This document shows positions 22,997-35,920 of a stretch of DNA of 64,000 nucleotides, piece by piece; positions within the stretch are counted from its first letter, which is position 1; the number at the start of each line of letters is the position of its first letter. The stretch is from Psilocybe azurescens (lineage: Eukaryota > Basidiomycota > Agaricomycetes > Agaricales > Agrocybaceae). Location of the stretch: positions 124,001-188,000 of the forward strand of contig JAJIRX010000537.1 of the NCBI GenBank assembly GCA_023853785.1. The letters run 5' to 3'. The translations under genes and the position numbers were made by a program. The notes under the pieces are model-generated. The model searched no databases and was not told the origin of the DNA. It was given only the letters and a program-made list of their open reading frames with translations.

Positions 22997-25989
22997 GCAC
23001 CTCTAAGGCCTAATTCGCGGCATAATTTTTACTCGATGGTTATCCTTAGAGATCCGAGTCGTTATATTCCATGCCTTGAAGAAATGGTCTTGTTTGCATG
23101 ACTCATAAAACATCGTGCTCAGGACAAGCGATATATCAATGCTGAACTACTATAATCGGAAGGGGAAACGGTGGAGTAGGCCAATATGGCCTACCCTAGC
23201 AGCTCGTGTCTGGCCAAGCTCGGAATGCTCGTCGAGCGGCCGCGCAGTATGGCGTTGTGGGCAAAGGTTGTTAACATCTGTCTAACTACGAAAGCGCGCT
23301 AGCACACAAACCGTGCACAGCCGCTGATACGATCTACAGTAAGCCTAATCTAATACGCGCTTGCGCAGCTCTGCCCAGATGGCCAGAACCCACTACTACA
23401 ACGGAGGCAGCTGCAACAAGACAGTCCATTTATGCCATTCCGGGCTTGATATCACCGTTCGTGCTCGTTTTCAACAAACCAAGTCCCCCGTAAGATCATA
23501 AGGTTTAATTTGACCGAGCAAACTAGGATCGAGCTCCAGCGCCGAAGACTTGCAATTACAGGGGACAGTGATAATGAAGGTGACGATCAAGATAAGTGGA
23601 AGAAATGAATCAAGCATTGCGTTCAACAGGCAGACTCGCATAGATCAGCCATAAATACAAGTCAGGTAGATACTACTAGGTCCGTACCGCGAATGACGTA
23701 AAATTGACCAAATCTCAACCTCTGAATGTTCGACCGACATTCAAATTTTTCGTATCTCAATCTTCCAAACCTTCTACTACATGTGAAATTTCTACTTTGA
23801 CCTAATCACTCCTACTCTGATGTCCCTTGGTCAATTGATCGTTCACACTGGCGGAATTTGAAAAACGGTCGTTCAATTCTGAAAGAATTACTAGAAAGTT
23901 TCATATGGGCAACATTACTACACTGGCTGGGCCGAATCATAACCCATCCCATCTGCTAACATGAAACAGAAATAACGGAAGTGTCTAATACACATAATAG
24001 AAGGACCCGAGTACTCGGCATTCGTATGCCATTAGACTGACATTCAGAGAACAAGGTTAAGTTCTGACTTACACATCATCATAAGCATCCCGAATATACC
24101 GTGCAAGTGACAGGAAACACCTCGCGGAACCATAGTCCTTATTATTCAGCGGGCATGGTGATCTCGTGCAATTCTTGCACTAGAAGCACCCGACTGATGG
24201 TGTGCTATTTTTAAGCGCCCAATAGATTCAGCGTCAAGGCGATAGCTCAGTGTTGCTCTCGTACAAAAATAAACTCAGTCGACGGCTGGCAGATATGTGG
24301 CCAGAAAAGGTGCTTAGATTGCTGGAATCTCACGTGAAATTGGCACGATGGGAGGTTAACATTGCTCGTGTTACTAGTACAAGTACAGTACCACATTAGT
24401 TTAAGGTTTCAGTATGGCGCTAAACAAGAAGCCTCATCGGCGTCCTATATAATTTTCGCCATTCATACTCATGTGCATGTACATAAGACACTTAAACTGT
24501 GAAGAAGCATGTCCTGATAAGTGGTGTTAAGTGCATCCCGCAACATAGCATGCTAAATATGAAGGCGACATGTGGGGTCTAGTGAACAGGCTGATGAGAA
24601 TCCGACAGTTTTGGCTTTTAGTAGAACTTGTGAAAATGAGCAGCAAAAGTCATTGTTTACTGGAGTACCTTCTGCGAAATTTTATCTTTCTACTACTATG
24701 CTTATGAAGAGGGCTCCCGGACCTTCTGCCCCCTCCTCCAAGAGAGATTTAAATTGCACAGTAGAGTAATCTTGAGCGTAAGCCGAGAATATATTTACAT
24801 TCGTGTGAACACAAATGTAAACATGCTCCCTGGGACTAGTCTGCAGCTCAATCCGACTACATCCCCATTGTCTTCGATCCAATGCCTAAGCTGTGAGTCG
24901 GAGAACTCTATTATTATGAGTTTTGTGTGATTGTCGAGACGTTTAGAATTGAGTATGTGGTTTCCGGGATTTACAATTCCGTATGGAAGAGTTCCAGAGT
25001 TGCTTATTATTAGAACTCGACGGGCTCCTCAAGGCTCATCATTTATAATTTAATATGTTGTTGCATAACAAGATGCGTGATCTACCGCATACGTAGCCGA
25101 CAAGGTTTTGGTCAGCGTCATGGCCGGGTACTAGTATTACAGAGTATTACTTCGAACAAAAGTGGCTATTTTGATCTTCAGGATAGTATGTATCTTATGG
25201 ATGAGGGGCATCATCGAATAAAAGTTGGATATACCCTTTGGAATCCTTCTGAGTCAAGTAGTTAATGTCCTCTGACTACTTATCTTGAAAAATCCGGCTC
25301 CGATTGGTGCCGTATGTTCCTTATGCCGCATGCAACAGGTGACAAAGATATACCTCTTTCTTGCCGGCTAATTCACGTGGCAGCATGATACACGGTACTC
25401 TAATATTTAATTAATAAGAGACCGAGGGAGTAAGAGTTCATGAAGATCGTTCAATTATGAGTCACCGATTGGGGTAGTAATAGCTCAGACAAAATGTCAT
25501 GTGCGTCAAAGAATACGTCTTAGATGAAAGCTCTATAGAGTGCAGCCTATCAAGAAGACTCATCTATCAGGCCTGGGAGTAGATAATGGACATCGTATCA
25601 AAAAGAAAGTCCATGTGTACATTACGAAGCCATGAGTGCGTTCCAAGGGTTCTTGGTAGAAATTGGGGCCATATCAGTCTAAGATACAGAGGCCCTTATC
25701 CAGCACTGACAAATATCTAGAATTTCATATTTGGGTAGCATGTGGTTCAATATAAACTGTATGTCAACTCTTCTCACCTTATCTGTCGACCGGCTGTCGA
25801 CCCACCACAGCATCATAACTTATGCAGCGTCTGTACGCCAACTGATGTATTCGTCCGAGAACCGGCTTACGAATGATGGGATTTCTTCTTCGGACGCATG
25901 GAACCCCAGTACGGCGAGCCATAACCTTTCATCGATATGAAATGCTAATATAATGTTTACTTGCCTTTCCCTACTGAGAGCTCCAGTAC
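22997..25989. other. Gene-poor spacer, inner side of left arm
   Basis: About 3 kb without a recognisable gene. I looked in part of it for short frames ending in a CaaX box, as expected for a pheromone precursor beside a receptor. Only two poor candidates appeared (see the findings). Several short frames (24572-24769, 25077-25265, 25731-25940) have no domain. Confidence 0.4.
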
Positions 25990-26514
25990 TTGCCAGTAGT
26001 CATTCATTTTTGTGTTTGTCACAGCTTGATCTCTGATTCTGGGCCCTTTAGATTAATAGATACTAGGACTTGTCGAAACAATGTGTTTCGCAAACGAGGC
26101 GACAAATTTACATCCTTTGCGCATCTTACCATAATCTACTTCACGCCTCAAGACGATGAAAGTGTAAATGCCGACTATGAGGCTCTTATCTTTCCGAAGG
26201 AGGAAAGCAAAGATGCAAAAGCTGCACTGTTATCGTCCTGTACACGTTCGGAATGCTGCGTGTGTGAAGCTTTACAGAGTACCACTTTCAAGCGGTGTGC
26301 CAAGGTAAGCTACCAGGTAAACCTTTCTTGTACCATATCGAAATTTGACTACGAACATAGTTCAGGCTTCTGTATTGTTCAAAAGAGGTACCGTTTAACG
26401 TCTTTGATCAATCGTCCTTTGTTTACTACCGGACTTTTGCGTTTTGAAGTGCCAGATGCAAGACTGGTGCGTCGTACGATGGTCTTTCCATTGATAAATA
26501 CGGGTAACATTTAG
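25990..26514 (+). pseudogene. Uncharacterised frame with partial Cys cluster
   Basis: A 174-codon frame containing DYEALIFPKEESKDAKAALL and then CTRSECCVCEALQSTTFKRC. The cysteine spacing resembles the first half of a MYND-type zinc finger, but the second half with its His and Cys residues is absent. It ends in front of the 3' end of the minus-strand P450. It could be a degraded MYND-domain gene or a chance frame. Confidence 0.22.
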
Positions 26515-26720
26515 GGAAAACCACAAATTTGCATACAAAAATTCAACGCCTGATTCTATTCCTCAAGAGAAATCCAGAGTTCTCGCGAAGATTGACTAAT
26601 AAGTATGATAATCAGTATGATGATATATCTTGTGAATGTAAAACGATTGCACTCCTTGAGAAACCGTGCGCCCAACAAGCGTTAGGTACATACTTGAATG
26701 TTTATCCTGGACTAGCCACT

Positions 26721-29298
26721 CTACGTGTACGCACTGGCCTCTTCTTCTGCACGATTCCATTCTTCCTTAATCAATGCGACAGTGTCTTCTCCCTTTCTGA
26801 CAGTAAGACAATATATGAAAGGCTTGGGACGAATAGATAACCCGGCGGTAAAGTCGTCTTTAGAAGGGATGACCACGTTTCCATCTTTATCGAGTGGAGG
26901 AAGGATGTCAAAGGCCCATAAAAGCCTAAAGACGCTCAGCATGAGCCGATCACTTTCAGATAACATCATCGTACCTTGAGACAACAATGAACAGTGAATT
27001 ATGTGCAATATGAATTCCTGGACATATGCGCCGTCCAAAACCAAAGAAAAATGTAGAGTGAGGTGCAGGGTGATCTACAGACTTGAGATATCGTTCCGGT
27101 CTGAAGTCTTCAGGAGATGGAAACATCTACAAATGGACATTCATCTAGAGCACCAAGTACTGAGAGAGAAAGAGACTCACTTCTTCATTTTTACTCATAT
27201 ACCTGCAAAACATGAATATCAGTGATCGTCCGACGTCGAGATTAAAATGGTGGGAGGCATACGATATATTTGCATAAACAGAAGAACCTTTTGGTATAAA
27301 CATACCATCATACGTGTCATCTGAAACAACACTGTGAGGTACACCAAGGGGAACGATGGGCCTCCATCTTCGGTAATGAGATAAGCACACGCGTCTTTCA
27401 CGCTGGTATAAGAACTACGGACCTCATAGTCTCGGTAATAAGCGCCCGGGTGTAGGGAAGGGATTCCGCGTCGCCAAATTCGGGTAGACGATTCCGACCT
27501 ACCACTTCATCAATCTCCGCCTGTGCGTTCTTCATGGCCTGTGGATAGTGAAGCATGGCAACTGAACGGAAAAAGGAAGATCAATCGCATGGCGTCAAAG
27601 AGTGTATAAAAACTTACGGAAGAACACATCCAACGTGGACAGCGTCTAGGTTGGACATGAGATGCCCGTATACTAACGAGGTAAATTTACCTGCAGACTC
27701 ACTGTTCCGACGCCCGCACTGAATGGCGACGATAGTGCAAATGCAGTCTCCACATCATTCAATCCAAAATCTTCTTGCTTCTCCAAGGCTCTGGTACCGG
27801 TGGATGGCAAGGCAATGCCCAAGGTCATTTGCCGCCTGACCTCATTCGCAAAGGATAGGTACAGCTCACTGTCATGAGCGAGTTGCGCATCCGGCTCATG
27901 CCGGAACCATTGCATAAACCGCTGATCCGGTATCATGATCGTTAGCTTAGAGAAAACTCGTTGGAATTGTTCGCGTACTGGAAGTCTTAAGAGGATGGGC
28001 CACTGCGGATGCTGTAGATCAGACCAAGAGAAAAAGGAGCTCATCAAGTGCACTGACAGATTCGACCATATAGCTCCCTGGAGTGCTGCGATTTCCGCTC
28101 AATTTTCATATTGGTCACTGCGTAACTCAGTCTTGTGAGCTTACCCTAATCTGTGGACAGTTATTGATCTTTGCCATACGCTTCATTTCAAGACTGATTG
28201 GTAGTAAGCTTACCTTACGATACCTATGCACGAGAGGTTTAGATTGCGATCTCTGTGATGTGTACGTACTTACACTCTTCAATTTTAGTATTTGCTACGA
28301 CGATAGGATCATCCAGCGACTGGATACGCCGACCATAACTAACGCGAAGAACGACTGAGATAGCGAAGCTAGCGCGCATAGGATCAGTTACTGTTTATTG
28401 GTCAAAAATCAAACTTAGGCGTATACGTACCGACGAAGGTGAGCGAAATATTGCGCAGGATCCGACTCAAATAAGAGATCATGCAGAAGAATCTTTGACT
28501 CCATTGATTGGAGAGGCTTATAGGCGCTCGATGCTTCAATACTCATTCCCGCGTGCATGACCTGTCAAATTAATGTAGTCAGTGATCGCGAATAAAGACG
28601 AGAAAGAAAGAGAAGACTAACCGATCTCCAATTTCTCCATCTAGTACCGTACGGCATCATCACTCCTCTCATCCCATCCGACAGTAGTTCGCCCCTTCCG
28701 AGACAACCAAAAATCAACTTCCAGAGAGGCAGATTTGCGAGCACGGGTCACTCACACCATGATACTCCGCGGTCTGCTTGAGTATATTCCGCCTTTCTTT
28801 TCCAGCAAATCGGTCGCTGCCTTGATTGTTCCCAGAACTGGGTTTGTGTTGACGTTAAGATCATAAAATTAAACACATTTCATCAATATATATGCACCAA
28901 TGACAGGAGTTCGTCCTTGAAACAAAGAAACAACCGATCCTGGTCCGTGATTCATAAGAATACGTACATCAACTGACAAGTACACATATTCAAAAATACA
29001 TACCGTATTGTTTCTGTAATATAGCGAACTGCCTCCAAAGAGGAAGAGTGGAAGACGCACGGCTCAGAAACCCTGGTTTGAAGTCTCTGGGCGGGCCCGG
29101 TGGCAATCGCTTTCCAATAAAAGGGATGAACCCAAAGCCAATGACGAATAAGAATGTGGCAAGCGAGGTGACGCTTGCAGTGAGGATCAAGTGATTGTGG
29201 CCTGCACCTAACAGGCCATGGGCGTTCGGATCAGTACCTACGAATGGTGGAGCAATACGAGCCCAAATTGTTTCAAGATAGCCCAGCACAGAGTCCAT
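26721..29298 (-). CDS. Cytochrome P450, spacer paralogue, apparently intact
   Basis: The closest relative in the window of the two broken arm P450s, with the same exon pattern but clearly diverged sequence. It begins MDSVLGYLETIWARIAPPFV and has an N-terminal membrane segment and the hinge KRLPPGPPRDFKPG. It continues through the substrate-region blocks VLGTIKAATDLLEKK, YSSRPRSIM, MMPYGTRWRNWRS and MHAGMSIEASSAYK. Then follow RFMQWFRHEPDAQLAHD, I-helix AGVGT, ExxR as ETMR (about 27,425), WRPIVPLGVPHSVV, and the haem loop FFFGFGRRICPGIHIAHN (about 27,040). It ends EEEASAYT at 26721. All frame changes I followed are explained by short GT-AG introns (about ten exons). The reaction and substrate cannot be told from sequence; no biosynthetic cluster partner is evident. 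Confidence 0.82.
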
Positions 29299-30387
29299 GA
29301 CAAGTGTCGCGGAATAACAGCGTAGTCGTGGGCAGAAACCTTTCGAAACTCTCCATCTTGTCCGACACAGTGCTTTTATATCCCATAACCGCCCTTATGT
29401 GGCTGATTGGACATCGTTACAGTTGGATGTCGAGACAATACACTTCCGTTCTGTTCGCCGCATCTTTGCTAAGCAAGGCGCTCTTCTTTCATTCAATCCT
29501 GGCCTCGTCATGGGAGTTTTACAGCAATAATGCTTACATACTGGTGAAGAGCTTGGAGAGCTAATCAACCACAGAAAAGGAAGATCAGGTTACTAGCTAT
29601 GTCATTGAGCTCTTGTGATGCGATATTGATACCGTGCTTCAAGCGATGACGAGTTGTCGGATAATAGTCAGATTTGAAAGGTGAGTTGTTATTAGGTACA
29701 TCGGAAAACTACATGGCGGCTCACAATAGCTTTGTTTCCTCATCGAATAGGTAGCTTTCTCGGTATGCCATAAACTGAAGAGGTTGTGCTGCCGTCAGCA
29801 GGCTCTTGCACGGCTCACTGGGAAAATCCCGCTGGTGAACAAGGGTCACGTGTACCTGGTGGATTAGTAGACGCGTAGCAGCGCGTAATACGACACGACT
29901 CCAACTTACGCATGCACACTGGGTGTAAAGACGCAGATTCGATAAAAATTTTAATCTATTGCCTGCTACCAGTACCGAGTTTAACCATATCTATTCTCAA
30001 AACAAAAGGCGTGGGAAGTTCCAAGCATATACCCTTTCTCGGATGTCCTAGCAATGGTGCATCCCAGATAGTGCTAAGTGGGATAATCAATAAGTTATTT
30101 TCTGGACTCCGATGTGTTCTCCTCAAAATATGCCAATCAAGGCTCCGATCGTTGACCAGTCAGAATAGACTTTGATGTACTCTCAGACTAGCCTTTGCCA
30201 CTGTAAGTATGTCTTTTGGCTGCTTCCGAGATCGACGGGAGTGGTGATGGTGTCTGTTAGTAGATTTCGTTAAATATCACCAGCGAGGCTTTATTAAACC
30301 CATTCACTGGCATCCGCAGACGTGCTGGTAGAAGTAAACGGCTATTCTTCAGAGATATAGTACAGCTTTGCTGTGTCTGCCGTCCTA
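29299..30387. other. Intergenic, nothing recognised
   Basis: Upstream of the spacer P450. No domain-bearing frame and no repeat were recognised. The first few hundred bases presumably include the P450 promoter. Confidence 0.4.
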
Positions 30388-30660
30388 TCATTGGATTACG
30401 ACCTGACAAGCGACGCAACCATAGTCTACAGCTTTTGACAGAAAAGTAGTCGGCTCGGTGTTGAAACAACTGAAACTCTTATGCCAAGCTCGGATATCCG
30501 AGTAATGGCATAGTCTTTCATCGGTGATCATTGCCAAGTTCCATGCTTCAGAGAACCTGTATTCAGTAGAACACGCTGTAGTCACGAAGATATGGATAAG
30601 GCCACATAGAGAAACGAGAGGGAAGATCTGTGAGAGCATTTTCATTTGTTTTCTCCTCAC
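30388..30660 (-). CDS. Possible small secreted protein
   Basis: A 90-codon minus-strand frame. From its second Met (MKMLSQIFPLVSLCGLIHIF) it starts with a convincing signal-peptide-like hydrophobic stretch and a polar mature part with five or six Cys. I see no known domain. It could be a small cysteine-containing secreted protein, but a chance frame is not excluded. No splice partners were identified. Confidence 0.25.
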   Translation of the reverse strand: MRRKQMKMLSQIFPLVSLCGLIHIFVTTACSTEYRFSEAWNLAMITDERLCHYSDIRAWHKSFSCFNTEPTTFLSKAVDYGCVACQVVIQ

Positions 30661-33600
30661 AAGGCCTTATGTAAGTCAACGCCACCGGCGAATGCAACAC
30701 CATGGGACAGATGCATCAGCTGAGATCCTATAAACTCATCTACCTTGTCAGTACTAGGCCACTCTTATTCCATAAGAACGTGCAAGAACTCGAGTCCCCA
30801 GAAGATGTTGAGGTGCCTATCTTTGGAGATCAGTACACTCAGTACAGTCTAGGATTTACTTGGTGGGGTAAAAGGGACATAGTCAAGGCAAAACCGAGAA
30901 TTCCGTCTATACATATGACGTCCGCCATCGTCGTGAGTTCTATTGGAACACCATAGATTTTGTGATTCGAGGTGTCAGTTGATTAGATTGCCAGTTAATC
31001 TAAGGACTGCCCTATCGTGTGTAATAATACCCCTTATCCTTCCGTTTGCTAAGTACATAGCTGCCAATTTAACGTAACATCAGATCTGGTCGTTCTAAAT
31101 TTAGCGCGGGTACCCGGAAACTGCGGGCCGCTTAACATTGTTTGAGTTGTGCCCGATATCGTTCCCAAGCGTCTTGCTATAGAGCAGAAATGTGAATTTT
31201 GCCGCCTCTCCGCCTCTTTTCAACTCGTTATACACTATAGACAAGGAACATATTCTCGGTTGTGGAGAAGTGGTTGATACACTGCGAAACCTATGATAGG
31301 AAAGCGAAAACGTGGCAAGTATATTAATGTGGGTTATGCGCGGCCGCCGTTACTGGACTTATTAGGGATGACCTGTAGCCTTATACTTATACTCCATTAG
31401 TTGATTTGCTCTGACATTGTTAGTCGCACACCAACCCCTTTGTGAATTTAGGTTCTGAAGAAGCTCAAATTTTGACTTGTCCTGGACTAAGAGCTGCATC
31501 ATTACGGTCGTAGCGTGGCTAACAATGAGCCTTCGATGTCAATACATAGGAACGGTGGGCTTGTATAGCGGACATACGTTATGGATGAAGAACTGATAGG
31601 TCGGTGGTACCTAAGTGGTGTATTTATGGATTGGCCGACTCCTGAGGACACTTTTTGCTTGGATAGGTCTTGAGGGCCAGGCTCATAGGTTCATATCTGG
31701 TTAAAAGGAGGGCGTTACCATATGCGATACTTAGGGATCGTGAATATGCGCCAGATTGGTTCCCCACACTCATCATAAGTCGCATATTAAAATTGTAGCG
31801 TGTCAATGTAGTATATGATTGACGAATAAGGAATGTGGCGCACTCTGCTATGGGCGCGACTCAACCAGATCTTACAGAAAGGGAATTCACTGTCCCTTCC
31901 AAGTTTCCGTGGGCCATTGCTCTACACATAAACGCCCATAGAGCTTCAGTGGATCCTGCAGCCGCTCGGGCCATAAAATGACTCTTATCAGAAGTTGAAA
32001 TATTTCTGATATCCAGTGCTTACGCTGATGGCATTGACTAACTTGAGAACTCCGATATTCCCAGTTGTTAGAAGATGTAGTAGCACTAGCATATTTACTT
32101 GCTGCGTACGCCCCTTGGGTTTTGATGAAAGGCATCTTATCTAAAGTCGACATGATGACAAGGAAGCAAGGTTGAATGAATTTTGCGCGACCGAGCAATT
32201 TCACGATCCCAAGGCGGTCTTCCTAACTCTGTGCCAGCCGGAAAGATTGACTCCGGCGCAGAAGTAACGTTAGCAGCTTCACTACCTGTAGATACCGTTT
32301 TAGAAGCTATTTAAAGTTTGATATCAGTTATATGTCAGGTTGTGTCTCCTTAACTAGTAACTCGGAAAACACTTGATATTCTAAAGTTGTAAAGCGAAGC
32401 TAGGGTTGCGGAAGTGAATGCATTTCCGAGCCTTCGTAACGATTAGATCTCTACTCCGTCGACAGTCGACGGGTGTTGTTGAAGACACAAATATATTTTA
32501 CCTGTGAGCCTCTCTTTCAACTATTCCGTCTGCGTTACTCAGTGCTGGTCATTAGCAGCGTGTAGCTACGTATCACAGCTTTGTGTCCCCTAAATCAGTG
32601 TCTCTCAGCACACGTCAAGATTTATTTGAGAATTTGAACATTTCAACAAATTTTCAAGTGCACTATATGACAGACCACCTTCTCTTCAATGCCACTGTAT
32701 AGAAGGGCCTGCCATTTCCATTGACAAGTTGTGAGCATAGCCGAGGTACATAGAGTAGGGAAGTTCGTAATTGATGTTGATATGGTACTCTTGAACAAGA
32801 TTACCTTCCATGGGCCTTTTGACTCCCGAAGGCTCCCGAGGCAGAGTGGAATGTGAAGCTACCAAGTTGTATGTCAAGTTGTAGCATCAGATTGTAATGC
32901 CAGTATCTAATAGTGAACCGTAGCTAGGATCGACACTGTCAGACGAGGCGGATATAGCCTGTAGTCACGCTGCTGCTGCTTCGAAGTTTTTTTCTGGGAA
33001 ATAGATTTGCGAATTGAAATATCTGAAGTTGATGGAGAGAAAAGTTAAGGGTAACCGGAAAGCCGCCATCAAGCTCGCATAAACTTGCAACAATTTAAAG
33101 GACTGTAAGTGCTGTTAAATTAGCTTGCGCAGGACCGGAGTAGTGGTATTGTAATTGTAAAGTACTTTTACGCTCGAACACGAGACGCGCCCTGGGTGCC
33201 CCGGCGCGCTCTCTAAATTCTGCCAGTCAATTCAGCAGGAGTGGCCCCCAAATAGGAGGAGTATCCAAGCCTTCCAAAGGGAGCCCGAATGAGAGCGAGT
33301 CGTTGGTATGATTGAACACGACTGATGCGTTTCTGATGCGGATGTTTAACGGTATAATCAATCTATATTGCATTGTGATGGCTATCTACAGCTATTCAAA
33401 CGCTCACCGCCCCGGAACAAGGTTTAACAGTAATGCGGGGTAGTATATTTGACAGGGAGTTTCTAAGATTAAATCAGACTCAAATTAGAGGGCAGCTGTA
33501 TATGGACTAAGTGCTCAAGTTTTTATTCGTTGGCACCCAAGGAGGAAGAGGTCATGATTACACATCAGACTCTGTCCATCAATCATGAGTGAAGAGTGTC

Positions 33601-35285
33601 TTCTAAGGATGGCTATTATGGTATCTCAGCGGACCCATCCCATGACAAGTCCTTAGTGAAGAGTGTTAATCTCGTCTGAGGGCGATATTTTGGGTCGTAC
33701 ATGACGTATGAAAGCCGATCATGAACGCCGTGTCATAGCTCAAAGTGTCTGGAACTTCTAGTACATTAACAAGTACACTAATAGCCAGCGCTGTGGTATC
33801 CAAAAACGCAAGTGACTCCGCAGCGGCTATCGAATATGTCTGGAGCCATCCATCCCGAGGTTAAATTGTCTTGCGAGGCTAACTCGAGTCGAAGCTTCTC
33901 GAAGGCTTGAAAGCTTTAAGCAGTCGCTACAGATGACGAAGTAAACGCCGAGGTTTGAGCTCAACTCCCACACTCTGGTCTCGGCGAGAGAGTATCCTCC
34001 CAGGAAATTCGAGACGTAGCTTCTACATATAGTCTATTAATCGATGACTCGCACAGACAAAGCTACACTGTTGCCAGTTCTGATTAGCAGTGTCGGCAGC
34101 AAACAAAAGAACATCAAGTCATGAATAAACGACGAAATTCTTCTCTGATTCTTCGAGCCTCAAGGCCAAGCTTCAAACTACCCAAGTGGAGACCGTCTTT
34201 ACAGCATATCTCTCAAGCCTCGTTAATTCACCATGATTCATGAACTCAGGGTAGGAGGCTTGCCTTCAGAGGAAAGTCTGCGAAGAATAATAGGAGTTAT
34301 CGGGAGAGTTCGCGATTATCAGTGGCTGGATATGATACCCAGTTGTTAGACTAACCCATAGCAATTCCGAATCTGATTCTCATGAATAGCTTACGATGGA
34401 AGAGGAGACTTGAAGTCGGATTCAATTATCGATATGATAGACTACCGACAGAAGGAGCGAACAATGGTTCGAAACAGAAATACTGGGAGCATAGCGGATG
34501 GGAACGGAAACCGGCTGCAGAACAACTTTATCAATAGGCCATTGGAGTGGGATACTCAGCTTGGTAGATTAAGCACTTGTTGTTGAAGCCATAGCCTTAG
34601 AAGTTACTAATGTCCAGTTTAATCCTGATTTTGTACTTAACAATACGAGCTACAGTTAGTTATATTATTCGTCCCGATTCCCGTGCCAGTCAAAAATATC
34701 AAAATGTAGGAATTATTGCTTCCTCTTTCGGTAGTATGTAGATGACATGATTCTTAGCTTCCGCGCAGACTTTGAACTCAGAAACGAGCGCAGCTCCAGT
34801 TAGACGACGCAGCTGTGGGAGCTAATTCTGATTCCATCGTATCATAACTGGTGTAACGAATCATCGCTATTTCCGTCTCGAAGATTAGTGCCCAAAATCT
34901 AAGTCAATTGATTGGTAAGTCAGTATATCTTCCATTTTACGGTTAGATCAAGTAGTCAGCGATCTTTTTGTTCCATTTCTGTGACTTGCATACTCAGATT
35001 TGCTAAGTAATATGGTACATAAATGGAGTCGGGGCGGGGGCGGCGAGCGTGGGTACACTTTTCCCAATGCGAAGTATCTCCTTGAGAATCGCCAGGTCTT
35101 TCTCTTGGCAATGGAGCGTTTATGTAGAAATCCCCATGCAAATGAGAGAATACAGTACCGTGACTCCCGATTCCTTCCTACAATGACTTCAGGACACACT
35201 CAGCCTACGAGAAATATCTATTCAAGTTATCTAATATCTACCCACTCCTCCCCTGATCACAACAGCTTTCGCGAATAGGTTCACC
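30661..35285. other. Long gene-poor stretch of the spacer
   Basis: About 4.6 kb with no frame carrying a recognisable domain on either strand. Sequence complexity is normal (no satellite). It could hold decayed transposon sequence, but I saw no termini or reverse-transcriptase motifs. Confidence 0.4.
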
Positions 35286-35485
35286 CGCACCAGTGTCTAC
35301 ACTGTATCAGCGAACGAGGTCGTCCCCCGCAGCCCCGCCTCACCTTATGAAGCTGCGCCGGCACGGTATACAGAATACCCGTACACCACTGCCGGCACCG
35401 ACGCCGACGGGTCGCATCACTATTCAGCCAGCCGGCCGTACGCAACCTAGGGTGCCGAACGGTGGCGCTGCGTAACTGGAGGCTT

Positions 35486-35680
35486 TATAAATAGAAAATC
35501 ACTTCACAACTTTAAGTTTGACGTCGGTCGTTCTTTGCGTCCGTCCTCGTTACATAGCACGTAGACTGTTTCTTCTCCTTTCTTCTCTTTAGTTGAGTTA
35601 CAGTCGAGTGTTTCATCGCATCTCGTCTCCTCTCTCCTGATTTTCTGATCTTCGTTTTTCCTACTGTGCGCAATAATGCC
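35486..35680 (+). promoter_or_regulatory. Strong-looking core promoter with pyrimidine-rich leader
   Basis: TATAAATA at 35486-35493 is followed about 80-170 bp downstream by a long CT-rich block (35,567-35,660) and then CAATA before an ATG at 35676. TATA plus a CT-rich leader is the pattern of highly expressed fungal genes. Downstream, only a tiny spliced frame is seen: 35676-35691 joined to 35752-35804 across a GT-AG intron, 22 residues, MPTCFGTSARIPVKVCSVSF plus two Val. No larger protein follows. Confidence 0.4.
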
Positions 35681-35896
35681 TACTTGTTTTGGTTAGTGCA
35701 TACATAATGTAGGATCTGCCTGATACAGTGATAGGTATTATTAAGTAACAGGTACGTCCGCTCGCATTCCAGTCAAAGTCTGCTCAGTCAGTTTTGTAGT
35801 TTAGTTTCGAGGGGGTGTCTTAATCTTTTAACCTTAGGCTAGCGCGGTATGGACTGGGCTGATCAATGATACGGTCATGTTCACCGTGATCCTTGC

Positions 35897-35920
35897 CTGA
35901 AGATCTCGTGAGGACGAAAC
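35897..35920 (+). ncRNA. Hammerhead-ribozyme-like core, probably degenerate
   Basis: The 24 bases contain CTGAAGA, four bases, then CGTGAGGACGAAAC in the spacing of a hammerhead catalytic core (CUGANGA - stem II with GUGA loop - GAAA). Stem II pairs poorly as read: of TCTC against GGAC only C-G and a U-G wobble hold. Convincing stems I and III were not found; the best is CTTG (35892-35895) with CAAG near 35,953. It may be a relic or a coincidence. Confidence 0.28.

Noticed and set aside
24368..24475. Plus-strand Cys-x-x-x-stop strings (CSCY near 24,365; CACT near 24,470)
   Set aside because: The tails are not aliphatic and no methionine-started precursor-like frame leads into them.
24572..24769. 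65-codon frame ending NCTVE, CaaX-shaped, near the STE3 gene
   Set aside because: Glu at the X position is not a prenyltransferase substrate, and no precursor-like processing motif is evident.
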